64,000 nt of DNA, from positions 7,936,001 to 8,000,000 of the forward strand of contig CM075943.1 in the NCBI GenBank assembly GCA_038030265.1, in the 5' to 3' direction. A model generated the notes under the pieces. It saw only the letters and a list, made by a program, of their open reading frames with translations, did no database searches and was not told the origin of the DNA. Position 1 is the first letter of the stretch. Every line of letters starts with the position of its first letter. This DNA is from Corythucha ciliata. Taxonomy: Eukaryota > Arthropoda > Insecta > Hemiptera > Tingidae. This document shows, piece by piece, positions 11,771 through 22,925 of this stretch. A program made the position numbers and the translations under genes.

Positions 11771-12052
11771 TATATATTTTTGGTACAGCGGAATTTTATG
11801 CAAATGGAAAACGCTATCAATTTTATGGCTGCCCACCTCTTCACCCCTTCATCGATGCACTACTGGCTGCATTGATGATGAGGGACGAATACAGGGGAGG
11901 AGGGTCTATAGGAATCATCTGTGCGCGACCCTTATTCAGCAGCCATGGTAAAGATAAAAGAAATCTTTCCAATGACCAGCAATAGCATACGCCATCTTCT
12001 TAGGGGGGGGGGGGTTTAAACCCCCAAAACCCACCCCGTAAATCCGCTACTG

Positions 12053-12060
12053 ACCCAATC
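12053..12060 (+). repeat. 8-bp target-site duplication, right copy (ACCCAATC)
   Basis: Matches 9191-9198 exactly and follows the CGCTACTG element end. Confidence 0.9.
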
Positions 12061-12419
12061 AAATGCTCCCCTCTTCGGAAACGGTTTGGGTCTTTAGCCC
12101 GGACCGAAGACCGGCCTGAATTCGGTTAGTTTTCGTGCGGAAATAGCGTGCCTCTAATTTCTCCAGTTTGGAATACTGTGACCTACACACATAGCATCAA
12201 GCATCAAAGGGCGAATCGGAGACCTTTTAAAGGGGGGGGGGATCGAAAACCCTCTCATAGAATAACGCTCTCCCCACACAAGTTTTCAGCGATATGACAA
12301 GACCTATACTAGCCTACTAGGGTTAATCCCATTTTTACGCCCATTCTTGGATCGGATGTAGACTTCTCCCCCCCCCCTAAAGTGTAGCATTTTGACCTTA
12401 CATAGCCCACAAAATGTGT

Positions 12420-12706
12420 ACATATAGGTCCAAGGGCGGATCTGGGATTTCGATTTCTGGGACCTCTCTTAGGGGGAGGTAATCGAAATCCCTCCCACTC
12501 CCCATCATATACTCCCCGACCACCTTCCCACCCCACCCCTCTCCTATGTTTAAAGGGATATGGCAAGCTCCAGGGGGGGGGGTATTTCTGCTGAATTCAC
12601 TTGCAGGGGGGGGGGGTTATAAATTAAATGCTCCATAGCCGACCACCAGCTTCCGGAGAGGGCGGGGTAACCGGGGATCTGTCAAAATCACTCTAAACAT
12701 ATAGGT
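12420..12706. mobile_element. Possible short element between 10-bp direct repeats
   Basis: ACATATAGGT occurs at 12420-12429 and again at 12697-12706. The sequence after the first copy (CCAAGGGCGGATCTGGG) looks like a hAT-type end. The right end does not mirror it, so the element may be decayed or the match fortuitous. Confidence 0.35.
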
Positions 12707-12778
12707 GGGTTGGTGGCGGGGGTGAACCGTGTGAGGAAGAAGGGTTTTGATCCCCCCCCCCATCCACCTTCAGTCATT

Positions 12779-12917
12779 AGACCGAGACTTTCGAGACGAG
12801 ACCGAGACCGACTTTTTAAGTACGAGACCGAGACCAAGACCGAGATCATCTTGCTAATGACCGAGACCGAGACCGAGACACGTAAGTCTCGGTCTCGGTC
12901 TCGTGCATCACTAAATT
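12779..12917. mobile_element. GAGACC-rich foldback MITE, copy 2
   Basis: GAGACC runs on the left and GGTCTC runs on the right, ending in GTGCATCACTAAA. Same organisation as the copies at 8975 and 53733. Confidence 0.6.
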
Positions 12918-15144
12918 TCACGAGTCCGGGGCTCCTTTCATAAACAAAATTTTGCACGGTTTGATGCATTTTGGAAGCCAATTTCACGGGTTATTGGACT
13001 TTACGCCAGTAAAACAATTTCGACGGCTTGACCCACGCACGAGAGGTCTTCGCTCCCCGAAAGAACAAAATTTCGCGGTGTATCGGCTCATTGGAAACCG
13101 CTATGACACGTGAAGTCGTCTGTCTGCACCTTTGGTGACTGATGACTATGCTATGATGAGTAAGCGTCATTTCTCTACGGTTGGTAGCCCGACAATCACT
13201 ATGCGTAAGAAATCTGATTAAGTATTTCTGCCAAATTACTGGTTTGAACGTTCAAAAAGCGAATTTTAGATCCATATCGTTCCAACAGTGACAAAAAAAA
13301 AGAATTATTTCTGCATTTGTCTATCTTTTTTTTAAAAAAAAAAGAAAAAGAAAGCCGCAAAACCATTCTGACAGCTTTGTTTGTTTTGTTGGCGATGAAG
13401 GGGGGGGGGCACCACCCACATCGCTCAAGCCTTGTCACTAGCATTCTCCCGCTAACGGCTATTGCAAAAATATATTACCACTGAGCCCGCTCGGGCTCTT
13501 TTCACTCTTGACTTTTACGCTAAACAACGAATAAAAATTACTTATTTGTTTTGTTTTTTCACGTTTTTATTTTGTTTTACGTCGAAGGCTCCATCATTCG
13601 TAGTACGGACGCGTCGATTAATTTTTGATTTTTTTTTTTTTTTTTATCAAGGCTGCTCATTTTTAATTATAAATTACGAATATTATAGAAGTCTTTTATG
13701 AAAAACAGGCTTGCTTTTTCTCGCATTCTTTAACTTAATCTTTTTAATTACATGGCTGAATTATCAAAGTTAAACAGGAAGATGAGAAGTTTTCATTTTT
13801 TTTCCTTATAATTAGTTTTTTCACAATCAAAAAAAAAAAAAAAAAAAGCTCGCGATCCGTGGCGTTGGGACGTTTTACTAGCTCACACAGAATTATCGTG
13901 CTTGAAATCACAAATATTATGAGATGAAAGAGAAGCTTCAATGGATGGTTGATAACATTTAAACCTTCCATTTTTGTGTATTTTATTCTAACTTTGTTTT
14001 CCATCAAAATATAGTTTTAAACAAACCCGTTGCTGCCTTCTCTGCCTGTCACAGCTAGAGTGGGTCGTGAGACCGTTGAAAGGGGGGGGGGGCGAAAAGT
14101 GTATATATGAATTAGTTTAGAAAACGCCATCTGCGTTCTGCATGATTTACTGGAAGAGGTACTCGGGTAGCGTTCGTTAAAATAATGGCCCTTGGCATAT
14201 TGCGAGGGCTTTTGAATGATAATGGATGAACGAATATGATGTTGGGTAGGGGGGGGAGGATGTTGCGGAGTGGTGAGTAACACACAGTATGACCTCTCGA
14301 GGAGATAATTCTAATGCATCGCTGCTGTGGATTCGCCTGTCGATTAGCACAAGAAAGTTACAGGCACGTATTTCTCATTGATGTGGAAATCAAGCAGTGC
14401 TGAAAGTCATATAGATGATGTTTATTATCAGAATTTGACCTCAAATTCATTTCTCGACACTTGGTCACTATAATATACAATAAGAAAGTAAAGACTCGTA
14501 CTTGAAATTAAAATCAACTGTCACCCACCGTCTTACAAAAACAAACAAGGATAGAAGAAAAAAAGTCAAAGATCAACAGCATAACATGCATGAAGAGAGA
14601 TCGGTGAATGGCGGTGAATGTTAGCTGTAGTCAGTTTGAAGGTGGGGAAAGGCGAAGGTGCCACTAATATAAATTTGTTCTGGAAGCAATTTACTTTCGC
14701 TCGTGTGGGACAGCCGTAGTGGTGGGGAGGGGGTGGACCCGGAAACTTCCCAAGGCTCGTCACGTAGACGTTGAGACGAAAGAGGGGTGAGAGATATCGA
14801 ATTATTCGGACTTTCTTCTTCCTTCATCACTCCGTCTCACCTCCCCACCCCTACTCCCGCCCCAACTGAGCCATTCCACAAAGTGAGTACATAATTTAAT
14901 CTATATTGAAATCACCTGAAACTGCATCGATGGGGGATGGAGGCAAGAAGGACTTCACCCCCCTCCTCCCCCGTTTCCCTCATTAGACTTTTATATCGGT
15001 TCATAAAGTTGATCGCATTCCTTCCCGTTCCCCTCAATTCTTTCAATGATAGATTCATTATAGATGGTCTGGATTATTACATTTCAAGAATTTTTTTCAC
15101 AGGCGAACCCTCCGCTTTTTAATAAATGAACAACCCATGAATAT
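12918..15144. other. Non-coding, no gene recognised
   Basis: Contains A/T homopolymers (for example 13629-13646 and 13830-13848) and G runs (13399-13408, 14082-14091), but no domain, RNA gene or repeat family that I can name. Confidence 0.45.
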
Positions 15145-15152
15145 GTTTACAC
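15145..15152 (+). repeat. 8-bp target-site duplication, left copy (GTTTACAC)
   Basis: Identical to 17231-17238. Confidence 0.85.
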
Positions 15153-15689
15153 CAGTGGTTATGGCCCCTCCCTTGGAGTCAGGTCACTTGTTTAAAACAA
15201 AAATCATCAAAACCGCCTCCATCTAGTCAAATTTTAGGGTCATTTTCTCAAACGTGTACTGTGGTCTTGAGACCGATGTCCCCTACTGAGCGGCCCAATG
15301 AGTTCTATGTGCATCCGGGACTTTTCCTTGGACTTCAGGGCTGTCCGTGGGAAAGTTCGTGCGCTATTGGTAAAACACAGCGATCGTCACAGTTAGAGCC
15401 GGTTTCATTGAATCTTATTATAAAAAATTCGTCTCAATTTTCGGATTCCCCGTGTGGAGAAACCCCAAAATATTGATTATAGGTTGGCGGCTCACAGTAA
15501 TTTGAGATTTCTGTGGTTAGAGCTTCGCTGTGGTTGGCAGGGGTGGTCAGTTGCCCTCACCTAGACTTTAAAGCGCAGACTTAGTGGGCCATCAGCTGAC
15601 CACTCCCATATACCACCAATAAAGTTAAAATTCTTCAAGATCGCCACATTTTGTACAGCGAAAATGTTCACAGGTCTGGCTCAGCAATA

Positions 15690-16560
15690 CACCAATTTTC
15701 ACGTTTTCAGATTATTCGTTCAATAAGATAACAATTTCGTGTTTCTTTTGTGCTGAAAACCAAACGCGGAGTGGCTCAATATTCAAAAGCCTCTTTCATG
15801 GTTTTCGTAATCTAAAAAACCATTTCTGCGGCGGCTCTGCATCACTAAAAAATCATTCCCTCACATTTCGATCACTAAGACACCAATTTTCCTGATTTTT
15901 TCTAGCCATTTTCCTTGATCTAGCTCACTGAAAAACGAATTTTTCTGATTTCGCTCTCAAAAAAACAATTTTGCGGATTTTCCACACCAACACAAAAAGT
16001 TTTACGTGATGAACTCTCTAAACACAATCAGTTTACGGATTTTTGTTGCTATCAAACAAATTTAACAGTGTGCCCAAATTAAGGGACTGCTTTCGAAGAT
16101 TTTGCGCAATAGAATTTCATAATAGCTCGGTTGGTAGACACACTAAAAGGCCAATTTTTTGGATTTCACTCCCTGAAACATAAATTTTCCGGATTTTTCT
16201 GGAAAAAAAACACACATTTTCCCGGATCTGGCTCACTAAAAAACAAATGCCTCAGATTTCACTGTCTAATTATCGATTTTGTGGATATTTTTGCGTGTTG
16301 AGTTCAAAAAAAAAATCACTTAATTTATTTTGTCACCGACAAACAAATTTCGGTACGCTGCTACGATTTTCCTGATTTTTCCGCACTGTAAAACCATTTT
16401 TGCAGGTTTGACTCACAAAAATACAAAACAATTTATCGAATTTTGCTCTCTAAGAAACCAAATTTCGCGGATTTTTCTCGAAGAAGAAAAACATTTCCCC
16501 GAGTCTGGCTCACTGAAAAATAAATTTCTCGGATTTAGCTTAACTGGCCAACCAATTTCG
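15690..16560 (+). repeat. Family-C ~30-bp repeat array
   Basis: Degenerate units of the form CACTAAAAAACCAATTTTGCGG, period about 30 bp, with many substitutions and small indels. Confidence 0.75.
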
Positions 16561-16789
16561 GGGATTTTATCGCCAGTAATTAGTATATTTCACAACGAGA
16601 GAGGAAAGTGGAACTTTGCCGGTGACTTGTCGTAAGCGTAGGCTACGTAGGTGAACGATTGTTACCCAGTGAAAAAAGTGGTATTTCCCTCCCTGTAACC
16701 TCAAACGAATGGTCCCCGAAATTGCTTTTTTAGTGAGCAAAAACCCGGAAAATTGATGTGCGAAATGCCACGCCAAGGTCAAAATTTAC

Positions 16790-17160
16790 GCTAAATGCCC
16801 CATTTTGTGGACAAAACGCCACATGCGGGGGAAAACTCACGCGAATCGCCAATTTTAAAGCCACGTCAACGGGGAAAATTTATACGAAACGTCTCACCAA
16901 GTGTCCATCTCGTGAAAAAAACTTGACAGTTTCACGAAGAACATGTCAATTTCAGAAGGCATTGTCTGTTTTATAAGAAAACTTGCAATTTCACGGGAAT
17001 TGATGAACTGATGGTTGATTTTATGAGGAAATTTTTAGTTTTAAATGTGTCAATTTAATGAGTAAATCGTCAGTTTCATAAGAGAATAGTCAATTTTATG
17101 AGGAAATTGCCATTTTTGAGTGGGACATTGTCAATTCTCTGTGTCGGTTTTGTCATTTAT
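16790..17160 (+). repeat. Related ~30-bp array (TCAATTTTATGAGGAAATTG type)
   Basis: Units alternate GTCAATTTTATGAGGAAA and GTCAGTTTCATAAGAGAA. It may be a further diverged branch of the same repeat group. Confidence 0.55.
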
Positions 17161-17230
17161 AAATTTTCATCATTTTGGGGCCGATTGGAGTCATGGCCCC
17201 CTCCTTAAACCGACCCTGGATCCGTGCCTG

Positions 17231-17238
17231 GTTTACAC
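17231..17238 (+). repeat. 8-bp target-site duplication, right copy (GTTTACAC)
   Basis: Matches 15145-15152 exactly. Confidence 0.85.
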
Positions 17239-18710
17239 TTATTTCTTCGTTCATTTTTAGAGCGACGACGCATAATTGCTTTTTTTGCAGGATTAAAACT
17301 AGTCAAATACGTTTTTGTGCGAGCCAGATGGAGCGTTTTGGCTTTGAAAGAGCTGAACCCGCGAACTTTGTTTTTTTTTCAAGACCTAGCCCGTAGTGAA
17401 ATGATCTTAAAACGGGTGAAATACGCCGAATTGGGTCTTGAAAGTGTCAGAAATGCGAATCTCATAAGCGTAAAGTGTTTCATGAAGCGTGAAACAAATA
17501 AATTGCGGCTATACGGCTCAAAATTGTTATAGAGATGGACGAGTGGGCGAACAGTGTACACACTGTACACGCATGTAGCATTCTTTTGATACAGTTCCGA
17601 TATTTTGGTCATTGTAGTCGGATTACGCACAATTTAGGGATCTGTGTGGTGGGGAGTGCGGAGATGGGATGGTCTTTTAAATAAGATTTCAACAGAGAGC
17701 CTTGGTTGCTTCGTGATGCGGAAGTTCAGAGATGGTCGGGAAAGATTGATGTTCGAAAAGTTTCACGTCGAGAAAAAAAAAAAAAAAAAAAAAATGCAAA
17801 TTGGAAGCTCGTTGTTAAAAATTCTGTGAACGAAAGTGGAAAGTTGTTGGAAAAGGTGTGAGCTCCAAAGGCTTTACTTACATGAATAAAGTTATAATAC
17901 AGTCAAGGGTCCTATCCTCTTTCCCCTCCTATACTATTGGGTGAAGCTGAGGAGTTCCCTTTTCTCCTCCAACCACCTCACTTCCGGCCACATTTCTGGG
18001 TATTCGGTTCAATTTACAAAGAAAAACTTCGTAAATGCGTTCATATATACGAAGGCAACTCATCCTGCATTTCTCGTCTTTGATCCACGAGCGAACTTTC
18101 ACTCTAATTTCACCTCGCTAGTTGTTTAGCACCTCATCCTTTGTTGTCCAACCGTTCTTTCGCTGCCTTTCATCAACAATAATAGTATAGGTAATTGTGT
18201 GTTGTACAACATTGAAGTGCATTCCATGCACTTCAACGCTTGTTTAAACCTGTCCTGTATAGTGTTTATGATGCTAAGCGGAGTCCCCCCCCCTCCCGTT
18301 ATATACATGCTAGGAAGGGCCCAGACTTTAAAATGGAGCGATGTCAACGGTGAATCGTGCATGGTGATCTAAACTAGCGTAGGAAATGTTTCGAGTTATC
18401 CTTACTTAAGAAGGTATTATTATTATCATGGACGAATATTTACACGTAATTTGCATTCACAGAACCCGAAAGTCCCAAACTCGAAGTTATTCCTTTGAAC
18501 GACGAGGGCTGCAACGCTGCAAGAAGGTTCTCAAATATCAGGTAAAATAGAATATGAAGATTTGCAGTGGAGATCCTGCAAGGAATTTCTCTCAACCGTT
18601 TCAGGAACTCTCTGGAACACTACAACATGGGGGGAGATAGAGGGGGGCATTGGTCCTATAGCCCAAAACTTTCTGTTGCCCCCCCCCCCAGGCTCTCCTT
18701 CCTGAAGCCC
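17239..18710. other. Non-coding, no gene recognised
   Basis: Short frames only. A 21-nt A run lies at 17773-17793. Nothing else is identifiable. Confidence 0.45.
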
Positions 18711-18910
18711 CGAGAATTTTCCGCTCAGGCCAACCTCTACCGGCCAGCCGGAGCGACGGCCCAGACTTTGACATTAGGGCGATTGATTGATATACTTGAT
18801 GAGATTGATGTACGGCGATACGGCGACTTCAAGATGACTTAAACTGAACTCAGAGCCAGGTCCAAACGCTCCAGCCGGCCGGTGAGGTTGGCCTAAACAG
18901 GAAATCCTCA
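18711..18910. mobile_element. ~200-bp inverted-repeat element (MITE candidate)
   Basis: The left arm 18711-18755 and right arm 18867-18910 are imperfect reverse complements of about 44 bp. Key blocks are AGGCCAACCTC, CCGGCC and GGAGCG on the left, with their complements on the right. The ~110-bp loop holds GATTGATTGATA repeats. No clear target duplication is seen. Confidence 0.6.
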
Positions 18911-19689
18911 CCGACTGTACGTACCTCTAAAGCTCAATCGAGGGACAGGCTTCGATCAATCACTTCCCGAGTCGTTAGCCCACGGAATGTGGACTGTATG
19001 TGGTACTGAAATTTGTCTGCTTCGTCTAATTCCTCATCTTTATCAATTTTTTTTTCAAATGGGGCCAAAAATTACAACCATACTTTCAAATCGCCGTTTT
19101 TACTTAAGTGTAACCTGCGAAGCTTCAACTTACAACTTTTCGACGAGTTCAGAGATAAGTTTACCCTGTTACGACAGTGAAATTGCTCCAGTTAATAATC
19201 TTTTCAACGTATTTCTTAACGTTTAAATTTCGAAATGTAGTTGTCACGAGCTGTCGTTTCATCGGTAATTTTTTTTCAGTTTCTAATAAAAGATCAAAAA
19301 TATTACCATCGGTTTTTTTGTAACTACTGATACTTAATTGTCAGCTTTTCAAAAAACGCTTGAACTTCCACGACGTCGATTCCGGTCTCTTCCAGCTTTT
19401 CCATTAGCTGATTGAAGCATCGCATGAAACTTGCTTTTTTAATTTCTCCATTCCTCCCAGTCCTGTCCTGTCACGGTCGCCAGATGTTGAAAATCGAAAA
19501 AAAATGTAAGGAAAATAGTGAAAAATAAGTGTCACTTTTACGACAGAAGAAAAATGAATCAAAAATTTCATTTTGCCTCATTTTTTCTCCGTTTTCCATC
19601 CATTTTTTTCGATTTTTAATAACCTGTTCATTTTTTAAAAAACGGCTGCTTTCGCAACAAATTTCGCAGAGTTCGATAGCTGGAAAAAA
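18911..19689. other. Non-coding, no gene recognised
   Basis: AT-rich with many short A/T runs; no recognisable coding or RNA signal. Confidence 0.4.
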
Positions 19690-20060
19690 CCATTATCGTG
19701 GATTTGACTCTAAATAAAAACCAATTTCACAGGTTTGGCTCTTCGAAAAACCAATTTCGTGGGCTTCAATTCAATTACAAACAAAATCAATTTCGTGGGG
19801 ACAAACCATTTCCACGTATTTGGCTCTTCAAAAAACGAAATTCGAGGGTTTGGCTCACTCAAAAACCAAGTCTGTGGGCTTGAATTATTGAAAAAACAAA
19901 TTTCGCGGGGATTTACCAATTGAAAAAAAGATTCTCGTCGATTTGGCATTCAATAAATTTAAATACAGGTTTGACTATTCGAAAAACCATTTTCGCGTGG
20001 TTTTATTTAATTATTGTAAATGCGAATTTTGTGATCTTAGCTCTTCGTAAAGTCAATATT
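19690..20060 (+). repeat. Family-C repeat array
   Basis: Units such as TTTGGCTCTTCGAAAAACC and AATTTCGTGGG at ~30-bp spacing. Confidence 0.75.
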
Positions 20061-20689
20061 GTTGGTTTGGGTCGACATAAATCACCATGCAGAGATTGGG
20101 GTGAGGGGGAGAGGGGCCGCCGAAAAGCCCAAACACGGAAAAATACGAATTTTCACTATGTAACCAGCAATTGTCATAGTAATCAGCTAATTAGTAAAAA
20201 AAATAGACTAGTAGGAAAACGCACCACGAGTTGACATTATAAAATTAACCCCCTGCGCTTCCTACGCGACACTTCCGAACTTATACCACGCTCTAGCAAG
20301 CCACAAAAAAAGGTAACGAAGCATTAAGCAGTGTGACAGCGAAGGAAGAGAGGAGTTTTCTGTGAGAATATTGTGGCTAAGACCATTCTCTGAGACGGAA
20401 AAAAGGGCTGATCTTCTCGGTTGATATAGCTGACAATAAATGAACGATGGGAAAATTCTCTCTTTTCACAGACTTACCAAGCTTGAAGCTTTATTATTTT
20501 CCGTCGAAGCCACCACTTTCAATCCCATTCCTCGACTATTAAGACTTATCATCAAAAATGAACGTTGACCGTTCTCACTTCTTGTATAGGCAGCTTTCAA
20601 AGCTCGTTTAACGCTATTGCGTGTGAGAGGGGGGGGGGGTTGCGAGTTGGAAAAGCGTCCGGACCCGATAGAATTATTATAAACGGGTT

Positions 20690-21145
20690 TGAATGGTCAG
20701 TTTGCCATTATGAGGTAATTATCAGGTCATTTATATAAGGATTGAATAACAAAGGCGATGTTTTCAGGGCATGAATCAACAATTTTACCATTTTTGGGTT
20801 CGAATGGTCAGTTTCGCCGTTTTAGAGAACATTTTTACAGTGAGCGTTGCATGTCTGGGATTCTCTACGTGTGAATGGCCAGTTTTGGCCAGTTTTTCAG
20901 GCCATTTTCTGGCGCGAATTGGGAGCTCGTAGAATCAATTTGGCAATTTTTCGAGCGCAAATCACCAAATTGGCTATTTTAGTGCTCAAAAAGTCGGTTT
21001 TTCCATTCATAGGGCACAAATTCTTAGTCCGTCAAGACAAAGGCGCGAATGGTCAGTTCGGCCATTCTTGGCGCGAAAATGATCGATTTTGAAGTTTTCA
21101 GTGCAGGAATCGTTATGGGCATTTTCATGGGGGACGAACCAAACC
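20690..21145 (+). repeat. Family-B repeat array
   Basis: Units of the form GGCGCGAATGGTCAGTTTGGCCATTTT... repeat about fourteen times. The next bases (CAGTGCGATCCTAGG, 21157) resemble a hAT-type end in the outward orientation. Confidence 0.75.
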
Positions 21146-21869
21146 ATTTTTAGCAGTGCGATCCTAGGACGCTGTTTACGACGCCACCGGCGCCCGGGAA
21201 ATTCCGATCGGACAAATCACAGAAGTTCGAGCTTTCCAATATCTAACCAAAAATTTATGTGATTGACTCGATGTTTTGATTAATTACTATGAAAGTTGAA
21301 ATTACTGTGCCGCGGTGATCTTAATATCCCCCTCCCTTTAATTTCTTGCTGTTAGTTGTTATATTTTATTCCAGAAACATTAACCAGTGAGGTTAATAAA
21401 TACCATAAAATGCTAGGATTTATGGATTTCGCTTTAATTTTGCACTTATTTTATTTTAAAACATTCCAGCGAACACTGTTTGTACCATGGTAATGACAGT
21501 AGTGCGTTAACTTTGTATAAAAACATTACCGCAGGAAAATATATTTTATTCTTTGGGCGTGGCTGCGGGGGGAGGGTGATTACAAAACCTTTAACTTCTT
21601 CGGCAGACTGTATCGATCTCAATGTGCGAACTAAACTTTTTTTTCATTCTTTTTCACCTCAAAATTCATCATCACGCGGGTAGGCACTTTTATATCGGAA
21701 TACCGAAGTTCTATAATATTTTACTTACGGACGGCAGATTGTCCTTCTGAAAGGTTTGTGGAAAAGCTCACCTGAAACATAAAAACAAAGAAAAAACTAA
21801 TTTTGTGGGATTGCCGGCTAAAAAAAAAAAAAATAACTTCAGGATTTCGGCCCAATAGTCAAGCCAATT
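21146..21869. other. Non-coding spacer between arrays
   Basis: No gene recognised; 21740-21870 grades into family-C repeats. Confidence 0.4.
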
Positions 21870-22560
21870 TGGTGGGTCTGACTTTTTGAAAAATGAAATC
21901 CTGCAGTGTTGGCTCATTAAAAACCAATTTCACGGGTTCGACTCACCAAAAAAAGCATTTTCGCGGGCTTCGCTGCATGAAATATAATAAAACATCGCGC
22001 TGTTAACCCATTCAAAAACCAATTTCGTGAGATTGACTCATTTATAGATAATCACTTCCTCGGATTTAGCTCTTTCGAACAAACCCTGAATAATATCGCG
22101 GATCTGGCCCTTTCAGAAATCAATCTCGCGGATTCGCCACATTCATTAACGAAATTTCAAGGGAAGGGGTTGGCTACTTTGAGACCCATATCTGCTGCTA
22201 TTCAAGAGAGTGTGTGACAAGAGTGGGAGGGGGGTAGTGAGTGAAAGAGAAGCCGTTCTACTACCCCTAAAGAAAACATTTCTACTGTGTGGTCAACCCG
22301 GTTTTATCCCTTGAACCACGCCCCTGGCCCTTGCCCTTGGAGAAATATCATGAGTCTGGCTTTTTTCAGAAACGAAATTTAGCCAGGTTATGGCCCATTA
22401 AAAACCAATACGTCGGATTTGATGACCCCAAAAAATCAACTAGGCAAGTTATTTGGGCCAGTCGGAAAACCAATTTGGCGGGTCCGATCTTATCTAAAGC
22501 AAAATTTCTCGTTCTAGCTCAACTTCGAGGGGTTTTGCTCCCTGAAATTTCCCACGGGAA
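21870..22560 (+). repeat. Family-C arrays interrupted by a hAT-type end
   Basis: Family-C units cover 21870-22160 and 22350-22560. Between them, CCTTGAACCACGCCCCTG (about 22309-22326) is the complement of a typical CAGGGGCG hAT-like end, so an element probably stops there. Its left partner was not found. Confidence 0.55.
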
Positions 22561-22925
22561 CGTGGAAGTAAAAAGGGGCAATATAGTCGTTTTTAAAACA
22601 GATTTGGTCGGCAACGACCAGGAGAATAGAATGTGATGGGAGCTAGGCAGTGTGGTTTAATCAAATTTCAAGCGTTTTCTTGCGTTGCTAATGAGGAAGT
22701 AACACATTTTCCAAAATCATGCCATCTTGATAGCTTGGTTACCAAAACTCATGATAACACGATCCGTTCAAATAAAATCAGGCCCTACATTTTTTTATTA
22801 ATTTTTAAAACTATTGGGTTGCGGGACCCATTTGAAATAGGCTAGATAGACTGATGACGCAATAACAGCCTTCGCATAACCTTCACAATGGCTTCCCACA
22901 AATCAAACAATAGGACTTTATAGAC

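Larger units (their letters stand above)
9199..12052. mobile_element. Non-autonomous hAT-like element carrying repeat arrays
   Basis: The left end reads CAGTGGCGGATCTAGG. The right end, on the other strand, reads CAGTAGCGGATTTACGG. Both are flanked by a perfect 8-bp duplication (ACCCAATC), the size made by hAT transposases. No transposase is encoded. The 2.85-kb interior holds family-A repeats (9290-9595), a family-B array with its own hAT-like edges (9596-10681), a tRNA-derived segment on the minus strand (~11090-11225), more family A (11310-11770), and the dispersed tag GCAAATGGAAAACGCTAT near 11800. Movement must have relied on a transposase supplied elsewhere. Confidence 0.85.
15153..17230. 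mobile_element. Second hAT-like non-autonomous element carrying family-C arrays
   Basis: Left end CAGTGGTTATGGCCCCTCC; right end, on the opposite strand, CAGGCACGGATCCAGGG. A perfect 8-bp duplication GTTTACAC flanks both. The left inverted repeat has decayed but keeps CAG and the C-rich subterminal region. The interior is a family-C array (15690-16560), a short dispersed repeat (about 16578-16650, also seen at 53088), and a further ~30-bp style array (16800-17150). No transposase is present. Confidence 0.8.

Noticed and set aside
18567..18842. 91-codon plus-strand frame over the inverted repeat
   Set aside because: It spans both a C-run and one arm of a MITE-like palindrome, so coding is unlikely.
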